DNA of 19,896 nucleotides from Elusimicrobiota bacterium (lineage in GTDB: Bacteria > Elusimicrobiota > Elusimicrobia > Elusimicrobiales > UBA9959), in contig DMES01000081.1 of the NCBI GenBank assembly GCA_003450815.1, positions 1 to 19,896 of the forward strand, read 5' to 3'. The notes below the pieces were generated by a model that saw nothing but the letters and a program-made list of their open reading frames with translations, was not told the DNA's origin and did not search any database. This document shows positions 13,973 through 19,896 of the stretch, in pieces (the stretch's first letter is position 1; each line of letters opens with the position of its first letter). The position numbers were made by a program, and so were the translations under genes.

Positions 13973-15760
13973 ATGACGACAAAAAAAACATCCATGCGCA
14001 CTCACACCTGCGGGGACCTTACCGCCAAGGACATAGGGGGGACAGTCACACTTTGCGGCTGGATGGATGTTAAACGCAATCATGGCGGGGTTGTTTTCAT
14101 GAATTTACGCGACCTTTATGGCATAACCCAGATAGTGGTCCGCCCTGAAAGCCCGGTTTTCAAACCCACTGATGAACTTAAGAGCGAATATGCGCTTAAA
14201 ATAACCGGCAAGGTCGTTCCGCGCCCTCCTGAAAGCCTAAACACCAAAATAGCCACCGGGGAGATTGAGGTGGAAGCCTCAGACCTTGAAATATTAAACA
14301 CCTCACAGCCGCTTCCCTTTGACCTTGGCGAACACGCGGGAGTGCTTGAGGAAACCCGCCTGAAACACCGCTATCTTGACCTTCGGCGAAGAAAGATGGC
14401 CCACAATCTGGTGCTGAGAAGCCGTGTGGCCGGTATAGCGCGGGCCTATCTAAGCTCCCTTGATTTCAACGAAATTGAAACACCGTTGCTTACCCGTTCC
14501 ACGCCAGAGGGCGCCCGCGATTTTGTGGTTCCGTCGCGCGCTAATCCTGGCAAATTCTACGCCCTGCCGCAGTCGCCGCAGGTTTTCAAACAGGTGCTTA
14601 TGGCCTCTGGCCTTGACCGCTATTTCCAGTTGGCCCGCAATTTCCGCGACGAGGAACTGCGCTCCGATCGCCAGCCGGAACATACTCAGATAGATATTGA
14701 GATGTCTTTTGTCACCGAAGCCGACATCGCGGCTGTGGTGGAAGGAATGATGAGCCGTATTTTTTCCTCAATAGGCGACACCCTGGACGCCCCTTTTCCC
14801 GAGATGGAATACTCTGACGCCATGTCACGCTACGGTTCAGACAAGCCGGATCTGCGATACGGCCTAGAAATAGCGGATGTGTCCGAGATATTCAGGGATT
14901 CCGGGTTTAAAGTTTTCAGCGGAGCGATTAAAAGCGGCGGACATGTCTCCGCACTAACAATGAGCGGCGCCGGGATATCTAGAAGCCTCATAGACCGTCT
15001 AGAGGAAACCCTTAAAAAGCAGAATGCCAAAGGCCTGCCATGGATACGCTGGAGCGATCCTGCCAAACCTGAATCCCCAATAGTGAAATTCTTCACCCCG
15101 GAAGAGATGGAAGCCCTCCGCAAACAGTTAGACATAAAACCCGGCCAACTGACTTTCTTTGGCGTGGGCGCGGGTTACGCTCCATTTATTCATATGGGGA
15201 TATTGCGTACAGAATTCATCTCTGACAAAAAGCTGGCCGAGTGCGCGGGCCTTGAAAAGCCCGCGAAGAAATGGGCTTTCCTCTGGGTAAGGCATTTCCC
15301 GCTTCTTGAAAAAGACGCGCAGACAGGACGCTGGACTTTCACCCATAACCCTTTCACCGCCCCGCTTCCGGAAGAAACGGCAAAGCTTGACACCGACCCC
15401 GGAAATGTCCGCTCCTGCCAGTACGATCTGGTGTTGAACGGCGTGGAACTGGGCTCCGGCTCGGCCAGAAACCATACCAGAGCCATGCAGGAAAAGATTT
15501 TCGGCCTTATGGGTTATTCAAAAGAGGAAATCGCCGAAAAGTTCGGCATGCTGGTAAACGCGCTTGATTTTGGCGCGCCGCCTCACGCCGGCATCGGTAT
15601 AGGCTTCGACCGGCTGGTGGGAATTATTTGCGGTACGGATTCTATCCGGGATGTGATTGCTTTTCCAAAAACCGCCAGCGGCGCATGCCCGCTGTCCGAG
15701 TCACCCGCTCCGCTAGACGAAGCGCAGCTTAAAGAATTGCACCTGCGGATTACTCCATAA
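13973..15760 (+). CDS. aspS: Aspartyl-tRNA synthetase, bacterial type, probably non-discriminating
   Basis: The 595-residue class II synthetase has an N-terminal OB-fold anticodon domain, a catalytic core with motif 2 beginning FRDEELRSDR (Phe224 onward), a GAD insertion domain and motif 3 GIGIGFDR (540-547). The OB-fold contains RNHGGVVFMNLRD with His37-Gly38-Gly39. In characterised bacterial enzymes a His at this position, instead of Leu, goes with non-discriminating AspRS, which also charges tRNA-Asn for amidation by GatCAB. ATG 13973 is chosen because GGAG lies 8 nt upstream; a TTG 18 nt earlier is in frame but sits in the intergenic repeat. Pairing with hisS is a common bacterial arrangement. 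Confidence 0.95.
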   Translation: MTTKKTSMRTHTCGDLTAKDIGGTVTLCGWMDVKRNHGGVVFMNLRDLYGITQIVVRPESPVFKPTDELKSEYALKITGKVVPRPPESLNTKIATGEIEVEASDLEILNTSQPLPFDLGEHAGVLEETRLKHRYLDLRRRKMAHNLVLRSRVAGIARAYLSSLDFNEIETPLLTRSTPEGARDFVVPSRANPGKFYALPQSPQVFKQVLMASGLDRYFQLARNFRDEELRSDRQPEHTQIDIEMSFVTEADIAAVVEGMMSRIFSSIGDTLDAPFPEMEYSDAMSRYGSDKPDLRYGLEIADVSEIFRDSGFKVFSGAIKSGGHVSALTMSGAGISRSLIDRLEETLKKQNAKGLPWIRWSDPAKPESPIVKFFTPEEMEALRKQLDIKPGQLTFFGVGAGYAPFIHMGILRTEFISDKKLAECAGLEKPAKKWAFLWVRHFPLLEKDAQTGRWTFTHNPFTAPLPEETAKLDTDPGNVRSCQYDLVLNGVELGSGSARNHTRAMQEKIFGLMGYSKEEIAEKFGMLVNALDFGAPPHAGIGIGFDRLVGIICGTDSIRDVIAFPKTASGACPLSESPAPLDEAQLKELHLRITP

Positions 15761-15778
15761 TCCGCACCCAGGTGCGGA
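15744..15778 (+). promoter_or_regulatory. Two mutually exclusive hairpins at the aspS-lipA junction
   Basis: TGCGGATTA (15744-15752) pairs perfectly with TAATCCGCA (15758-15766) across the aspS stop codon. The second arm overlaps TCCGCAC (15761-15767), which pairs with GTGCGGA (15772-15778). Only one can form. No T run follows, so this is not a simple terminator; it may be an mRNA processing or stability element. Confidence 0.4.
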
Positions 15779-15799
15779 TGGCCTGAATACCGGCGATTT

Positions 15800-16678
15800 A
15801 TGCTTCATTTCCCCAAATGGATAGTTGACGAAGTGCGCCTTAACAAAAGCGGCCTGCGCGGCGATGCGGCCCTTAAAACCTCCGGCGAACTTGCGCGATA
15901 CCGCCTCCATACCGTATGCGATTCGGCCCTGTGCCCGAATAAAGGAAAATGCTTTTCCGAAGGCGAAGCCACTTTCCTTATTCTGGGCGATATCTGCACC
16001 CGCGCCTGTTCTTTTTGCGCGGTCACAAAAAAAACTCCGGCGCCGCCCGATCCCGGAGAGCCGTTGCGCGCGGCGGAGCTGTCTAAAAAATGGGCGCTGA
16101 AATATGCGGTTTTCACCTCGCCCACCCGCGATGACCTGCCGGACGGCGGAGCCGGCCACTTCGCCCAAACCGTAACTGAACTTAAAAGGCTAAACCCCGG
16201 CTTGAAAACCGAACCGCTTATTCCGGATTTTAGCGGCAGCCGTACGGCTCTTGAAACAGTGCTTTGCGCAGGTCCTTCAGTACTTGCCCACAACATTGAA
16301 ACCACCGCCGGTTTATACGCTAAAGTCCGCTCCGGGGCGGATTATAAGCGCTCCCTTGGGCTTTTGGCTCATTCTAAAAAATTTCGTCCGGATATTCTCA
16401 CAAAATCCGGGCTTATGCTTGGCCTTGGTGAAACCGATGACCAGATAGAAACTACACTTGAGGATTTGCTGGCCAGCGGCTGCGATCTGCTGACCATAGG
16501 CCAGTATCTGGCCCCTTCAAAAAATCATTTTCAAGTAAAGAAGTACTACACTCCGGAAGACTTTGCAGGCTGGTGTAAAAAAGCGCGGGAGATGGGATTC
16601 AAGGCGGTCCTTGCAGCTCCGCTGGCCAGAAGCTCCTACCAGGCCAGCCGGCTGTACCATAACGCGGGGGGGAAGTAA
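15800..16678 (+). CDS. lipA: Lipoyl synthase
   Basis: The 292-residue radical SAM enzyme inserts two sulfurs into protein-bound octanoyl groups to make lipoyl cofactor for 2-oxo-acid dehydrogenases and the glycine cleavage system. The auxiliary cluster motif is CDSALCPNKGKC (Cys40, Cys45, Cys51), the SAM cluster motif CTRACSFC (Cys66, Cys70, Cys73), and the C-terminal RSSY carries the serine ligand. The usual TSVDRDDLPDGG is TSPTRDDLPDGG here, a mild variation. The Shine-Dalgarno is weak; expression probably follows aspS. No lipB or ligase gene is visible in the window. Confidence 0.95.
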   Translation: MLHFPKWIVDEVRLNKSGLRGDAALKTSGELARYRLHTVCDSALCPNKGKCFSEGEATFLILGDICTRACSFCAVTKKTPAPPDPGEPLRAAELSKKWALKYAVFTSPTRDDLPDGGAGHFAQTVTELKRLNPGLKTEPLIPDFSGSRTALETVLCAGPSVLAHNIETTAGLYAKVRSGADYKRSLGLLAHSKKFRPDILTKSGLMLGLGETDDQIETTLEDLLASGCDLLTIGQYLAPSKNHFQVKKYYTPEDFAGWCKKAREMGFKAVLAAPLARSSYQASRLYHNAGGK

Positions 16679-16700
16679 GAAGGCAAGGGCTCAGGTTGTG

Positions 16701-16760
16701 AGGTTCAAAGTTCACGGTTATCCAACCGTTGAACCTTCAAAACCAATGAACCGTGAACCT
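16701..16760. repeat. GGTTCAAAGTTCACGG-type inverted repeat after lipA
   Basis: GTTCACGGTT (16710-16719) is the exact reverse complement of AACCGTGAAC (16749-16758). Between them AACCGTTGAACCT (16724-16736) pairs with the same left side in an alternative way, using AGGTTCA at 16701. The segment is made almost only of the words GGTTCA/TGAACC. It contains an in-frame GTG (16753) that is probably not the start of the next gene. Confidence 0.55.
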
Positions 16761-16788
16761 GAATAATAAAGCAAGAAGTGTAATAAAA

Positions 16789-17487
16789 ATGCCTCAATCA
16801 AAAAACGACTCAAGCTTTACCTGGCTGCAAAGCGGGTGGAACACATATATAGATATGCTCCCGCCGTTGCTGCCTTTTTTGCTGGCGCTGGAAGCGTTTA
16901 AACTCCCGAACCTTTGGCTGATACACCGCTTTCACACCTATATCTGGGTGGTGCTTTATTCCCTGCTAATACTCACACCGGTCAGCCTGGGCTTAAATCT
17001 GGTTTACATAAAGCTCCACAGGAGGCAAAGCGCCGGATTGAAAGATTTTCTGCGCGGTTTTTTTGTCTACCCACGAACACTTCTTGTTTCTCTCTCGCTG
17101 GGCCTGCTTACCCTGGGGGGACTCATTGCCTTTATCATCCCGGGGGTGATACTCTATCTGACTTATTGTTTCAGCGAATACGCGCTGGCCGATAAGAACA
17201 CCGGCACTAAAGAGTCGTTTGCCTTAAGCGCCGTTTTGACCGAAAACAGCCGCGGCAATCTTGCGCCCGTCATAATGCTTACCGTTTTAATGGAAATAAT
17301 GACCCCTGAAATAGCGGGCATCTCCGGCAGCTTTAAAAACCCGACCCTCACTTTTGACTTCAAGCTCTGGACGATTATCGGCCACTCGCTGAAGGTTTTA
17401 GTGTTCCTGCCGTGGCTCAGCATGTCTATGGCCGCCGCCTACAACGGACTGTTGCGGACCGCGCACAATGAAAAAGCGAACGCCTGA
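16789..17487 (+). CDS. Polytopic inner-membrane protein, DUF975/YciC-like
   Basis: The 232-residue protein has about five to six membrane segments: one near 20-36, one near 44-66, two in 90-140 (LLVSLSLGLLTLGGLIAFIIPGVILYLTY), and a final pair in 160-225. The IIPGVILYLTYCFSEYALAD pattern, followed by a charged ALSAVLTENSRGN stretch, is like the DUF975/YciC group of membrane proteins with unknown function. ATG 16789 is preferred to GTG 16753 because the latter lies in a repeat; neither has a strong Shine-Dalgarno. Its end overlaps the radical SAM gene by 20 nt. Function cannot be assigned. Confidence 0.7.
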   Translation: MPQSKNDSSFTWLQSGWNTYIDMLPPLLPFLLALEAFKLPNLWLIHRFHTYIWVVLYSLLILTPVSLGLNLVYIKLHRRQSAGLKDFLRGFFVYPRTLLVSLSLGLLTLGGLIAFIIPGVILYLTYCFSEYALADKNTGTKESFALSAVLTENSRGNLAPVIMLTVLMEIMTPEIAGISGSFKNPTLTFDFKLWTIIGHSLKVLVFLPWLSMSMAAAYNGLLRTAHNEKANA

Positions 17488-18697
17488 AATCCGCGGTACG
17501 GATCTTGTTTTTTACTGCCCTAAAGAAAACCACTACAGTTTCAACGCTCTTGCGGGCGCGCTTGAGACGAACCCTTACGGAGCCACGCGCCTTTTATTTG
17601 CCGAAAATGAAGCCGGCCTTTTAAAAGCGGCGGGAAATCTGCCCCGAGACGGAAGGGCGGCGGTTCTGGCCTTCTCGTTTTTTACTTCGCAGAAAACCGA
17701 TATCCGCGCTTTAATTAAAAAACTTCCTTCGCAAAAAAAACGCCATTTTACGCTTATCGCGGGCGGGTCCCATCCAAGCGGGGCGCCTGAAGAGACGCTT
17801 GGGATGGGTTTTGATTATGTTTTCCGGGGAGAGGGGGAAAATTCCCTGCCGGATTTTCTCAAGTCGTTCGCCGCCGGAAGGCCGCCAAAAAGGAAAATAA
17901 TAAAAGGAAACCCGGTTCCATGTCTTGATACCTACCCTCCTGTCTCGCTTAAATGGGGGAGATTCGGACCTGTTGAAATAACCCGGGGCTGCCCGTTCGC
18001 CTGCGCCTACTGCCAGACCTCTTTTTTATTTGGCTCGAAACCACGACACCGCTCCCTTGATAACACTCTTCATTATGTGCGACTGATGAACGGGAGGGGA
18101 TTAAGATATGTCAGGTTTATCACTCCCGACGCTTTCGCGTACGGCTCTACGGATGGACGAAAAATCAATCTAGAAGCCGTAAAAAGCCTGCTTGAAGGGG
18201 CTAAAGCTATAATAAAAGACAGAGGCGCGCTGTTTTTTGGCTCTTTTCCGTCCGAGGTGCGGCCCGAACATGTTACTAAAGAAACCCTGGAACTGACCCG
18301 CCGCTTTGCCGACAATAAACGACTGGTAATAGGCGCGCAAAGCGCAAGCCCCCGCCTGCTTAAGGCTATTCACCGGGGACACAGCGTGGATGATGTCTAT
18401 AACTCCGTAAAACTTTGCGCAAAATATGGATTCAAGGCTGACGTGGATTTTATATTCGGCCTTCCCGGGGAAACGGAAAAGGACCTGGAAGAAACTTTTA
18501 AGTTTATTTTAAAAATAGTTCCGTTAGGCGCGCGTATTCACGCGCATACTTTCATGCCGCTTCCCGGCACACCTTTTGAAAACAAAAGGCCCTCTTTACT
18601 AGCTAAAAAAACTGAAGATTTTATAAGGGCTCTTGCCTCCAAGGGACAAGCCTTCGGCCAATGGGAAAAGCAGCAGACAGTAAATGATGGAAGATAG
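17468..18697 (+). CDS. B12-binding-type radical SAM protein, MJ_1487-like
   Basis: The 409-residue protein has an N-terminal cobalamin-binding-like domain (about 10-135; NHYSFNALAGALE, IAGGSHPSGAPEE, VFRGEGE). The radical SAM domain follows, with the cluster motif CPFACAYC (Cys175, Cys179, Cys182). Later motifs include FGLPGETEKDLEET and FMPLPGTPFENK, typical of this branch. The layout matches the uncharacterised MJ_1487 family. These enzymes lack the usual B12-ligand His motif (DxHxxG), and I see none here. The start overlaps the membrane-protein gene by 20 nt, suggesting cotranscription. Substrate unknown. Confidence 0.85.
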   Translation: MKKRTPEIRGTDLVFYCPKENHYSFNALAGALETNPYGATRLLFAENEAGLLKAAGNLPRDGRAAVLAFSFFTSQKTDIRALIKKLPSQKKRHFTLIAGGSHPSGAPEETLGMGFDYVFRGEGENSLPDFLKSFAAGRPPKRKIIKGNPVPCLDTYPPVSLKWGRFGPVEITRGCPFACAYCQTSFLFGSKPRHRSLDNTLHYVRLMNGRGLRYVRFITPDAFAYGSTDGRKINLEAVKSLLEGAKAIIKDRGALFFGSFPSEVRPEHVTKETLELTRRFADNKRLVIGAQSASPRLLKAIHRGHSVDDVYNSVKLCAKYGFKADVDFIFGLPGETEKDLEETFKFILKIVPLGARIHAHTFMPLPGTPFENKRPSLLAKKTEDFIRALASKGQAFGQWEKQQTVNDGR

Positions 18698-18803
18698 AGT
18701 GCACGCAATTAAGGCACTCCTTACCCTATACCCTACTCCCTCAGTCGCGGACAACGCCAGAGGCCCGCGACAGGCCATAGTCACTACCCTATACCCTGAC
18801 TTT
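18698..18803. repeat. TACCCTATACCCT direct repeats with a GC-rich hairpin between them
   Basis: The 13-mer TACCCTATACCCT occurs at 18722-18734 and 18785-18797. Between them GTCGCGG (18744-18750) and CCGCGAC (18765-18771) form an inverted repeat. Upstream, GAGTGC (18698-18703) and GCACTC (18714-18719) make another small hairpin without a T run. No gene is credible here. Confidence 0.5.
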
Positions 18804-18840
18804 GATGGGCCTTTGTACCTATCGGCCAATAGGTCTTTCC
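18804..18840 (-). repeat. Copy d of the ACCTAT/ATAGGT-type intergenic element (minus orientation)
   Basis: ACCTAT (18817-18822) and ATAGGT (18829-18834) flank 6 nt. The reverse complement begins GGAAAGACCTATTGG and ends AAAGGCCCATC, matching copy b at its left side and copy a at its right side. Confidence 0.6.
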
Positions 18841-18844
18841 GCAC

Positions 18845-18874
18845 TTACTTCCCAGTGGAAAAATTAGATAGAAT
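18845..18874 (+). promoter_or_regulatory. Tentative promoter of the exported-protein gene at 18906
   Basis: TTACTT (18845-18850), an 18-bp spacer and TAGAAT (18869-18874) would give a leader of about 25 nt. A perfect TATAAT at 18885-18890 is too close to the start codon to leave room for the Shine-Dalgarno. Confidence 0.35.
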
Positions 18875-18905
18875 ATAGTGGTAATATAATTGTAGGAGGG
18901 CCTGA

Positions 18906-19769
18906 ATGAAAAAGATAGCGATGTTGTCAGCTGTAATGTTTTGTGTTTCCGCGGCAAAAGCGTCTGAACTGCGCAACCTGTCACTGAACGAGATAAAAGC
19001 CTCAAAACTTGAGCTTCCGCTTCCATCCGCGCCTGAAAATGGTGCCGTTAAATGCGGCCATGTCACGGGCGACATAACGAAACTCCACCTGCTCGCCCAA
19101 ACAGCAAAAAGCCTGCTTTTCACCTCCGCAGATACCGCAGCACTGTTCAAGGAATTTACTGACATGTGGAAGCCTATCCTTGAAAAATTCGGCCTTAAAC
19201 CAACCACCACTGAATATACAGGGCATTTCGGTACCCTAAATTATGAATCTTCCAACGGTCTGGTAGTACGGGATTTCTTTGCCGAGAGGCTCCATTATGA
19301 CGCCCTTAGCGTAACCGCTATGGAAACGCTCAAGCACGAACTGCTTGAGCCGCTTGAACGGGCCGGCATGACTCCCGTAGCCTCTTTCAATATTAAGAAT
19401 GAGATTTTCAGGCCGACCTTCAATATATATTACCTCACCAAACCGGATGCGAACCCCTCACATGAGATAAAGCTCCGCCACCTGATGAGAGGCGATGACA
19501 TAGACTTTGATATACTCCAGAACGCCGGCATTACTCTGGTTAAGAAAGACACCTCTTTCTCACTGGTATATATCGGAAAAGAGGTGGGCTTTGTAAGCAA
19601 GGTAGGAGTGAGTGAAGAGGCAGTAAACAAGAAAGTCTCCGATTACAAAAAATACCTGACCGAGAACAAGCTGGAATTCATCGGCTCAAGGACTTTTAAG
19701 CTTGACGAGACCTTCATCGTAGGGAGTTCCACGCTTACTCACGGAGCTAACATATACTTCTACCAGTAA
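18906..19769 (+). CDS. Exported protein of unknown function
   Basis: The 287-residue protein has a signal peptide (MKKIAMLSAVMFCVSAAKA, cleavage after about residue 19). The mature part has one cysteine (in VKCGHVTGD) and no membrane segment. It appears as a mixed alpha/beta protein: LKHELLEPLERAGM is helical, while FRPTFNIYYLTK, TSFSLVYIGKEVGFVSKVG and THGANIYFYQ look like strands. I recognise no family or active-site motif. A strong Shine-Dalgarno (AGGAGGG, 18894-18900) precedes the ATG. It is monocistronic, follows copy d of the dispersed element like the secreted protease genes, and ends at a strong terminator. Confidence 0.8.
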   Translation: MKKIAMLSAVMFCVSAAKASELRNLSLNEIKASKLELPLPSAPENGAVKCGHVTGDITKLHLLAQTAKSLLFTSADTAALFKEFTDMWKPILEKFGLKPTTTEYTGHFGTLNYESSNGLVVRDFFAERLHYDALSVTAMETLKHELLEPLERAGMTPVASFNIKNEIFRPTFNIYYLTKPDANPSHEIKLRHLMRGDDIDFDILQNAGITLVKKDTSFSLVYIGKEVGFVSKVGVSEEAVNKKVSDYKKYLTENKLEFIGSRTFKLDETFIVGSSTLTHGANIYFYQ

Positions 19770-19792
19770 GGCAGGAAGTTTAAGTATTCAAT

Positions 19793-19829
19793 AAAAAACC
19801 CCCGCAGTTAACCTGCGGGGGTTTTTTAT
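19793..19829 (+). terminator. Strong, probably bidirectional terminator
   Basis: A perfect 15-bp stem (19793-19807 with 19813-19827) has the loop TTAAC; the A run on the left and T run on the right are part of the stem. It closes the exported-protein gene. Confidence 0.92.
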
Positions 19830-19876
19830 TTGCACTCTGTATAACTGCCAGACAATCTTAACAAGAAGTGTAGATA

Positions 19877-19896
19877 GGGTCTGCTGAAAAAGTCCA
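19877..19896. mobile_element. Possible terminal inverted repeat of an insertion sequence at the window edge
   Basis: The last bases GGGTCTGCTGAAAAAGTCC resemble terminal repeats of several DDE-transposase insertion sequences, which often read GGGT-x-TGCTGAAAAAGTC or similar. The element itself would lie beyond the window, so only the end can be judged. Family is not assigned. Confidence 0.4.

Noticed and set aside
15761..15799. Rho-independent terminator between aspS and lipA
   Set aside because: The hairpins are good, but no T run follows either of them.
16753..16788. GTG start for the membrane protein, 12 codons upstream of ATG 16789
   Set aside because: The GTG lies inside an inverted repeat, and the extra residues are polar and unlike an extension of the membrane protein.
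18684..18878. Small plus-strand open frame across the TACCCTATACCCT repeats
   Set aside because: It is made of repeat words and the dispersed element, has no good ribosome site, and its product has no protein-like pattern.
18885..18890. Perfect TATAAT as the promoter of the gene at 18906
   Set aside because: The predicted transcription start would fall within the Shine-Dalgarno, leaving no usable leader.
1..19896. tRNA genes, rRNA genes, CRISPR arrays and prophage genes
   Set aside because: No tRNA T-loop with matching acceptor stems, no regularly spaced direct repeats and no phage-like genes were seen on either strand by eye.

Overview
The window looks like chromosomal DNA from an uncultured Gram-negative-type bacterium. 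It has outer-membrane beta-barrel and periplasmic proteins, bacterial aminoacyl-tRNA synthetases, sigma70-like promoters with 17-bp spacers, and moderately high GC. Gene style (several secreted proteases, TPR proteins, an MJ_1487-like radical SAM protein, short word-like intergenic repeats) suggests to me a candidate lineage such as Elusimicrobiota. That is an impression and was not tested by any search.

Left part (1-5940): the possible tail of an unknown gene, then a secreted papain-type cysteine protease and two paralogous secreted trypsin-like serine proteases. Each protease has a well-formed promoter. The two serine proteases flank a metal-resistance operon made of a CadC/SmtB-type repressor with complete cysteine and alpha5 metal-site signatures and an SO_0444-type Cu/Zn permease. 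An internally deleted nitroreductase lies on the opposite strand. Between the cysteine protease terminator and the first serine protease lies what reads as a truncated class C group II intron, without domain V or a reverse transcriptase.

Middle (5961-11245, minus strand): six tightly packed, mostly overlapping genes. In transcription order they encode a FixH/YtkA-like secreted protein, an outer-membrane beta-barrel, an FMN_bind-like exported protein, a MacB/FtsX-type permease, its LolD-type ATPase and a TPR protein. The set resembles an envelope-spanning export or envelope-maintenance system whose substrate is unknown; metal or redox handling is suggested by the FixH-like member and by the divergent neighbour.

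Right part (11385-18697, plus strand): a secreted cysteine-rich protein with a C-terminal heavy-metal-binding motif, a Crp/Fnr regulator overlapping hisS, then aspS, lipA, a polytopic membrane protein and a B12-binding-type radical SAM enzyme. The gaps between these housekeeping genes hold short inverted or direct repeats of simple words. The last gene (18906-19769) encodes an unrecognised exported protein and ends in a strong terminator. The final 20 bases look like the terminal repeat of an insertion sequence.

The strongest unexplained pattern is a short inverted-repeat element (ACCTAT, about 6 nt, ATAGGT, then a GGCC-containing tail). Recognisable copies lie upstream of the four monocistronic genes for exported proteins (the three proteases and the 18906 gene), and I found none elsewhere in the window.
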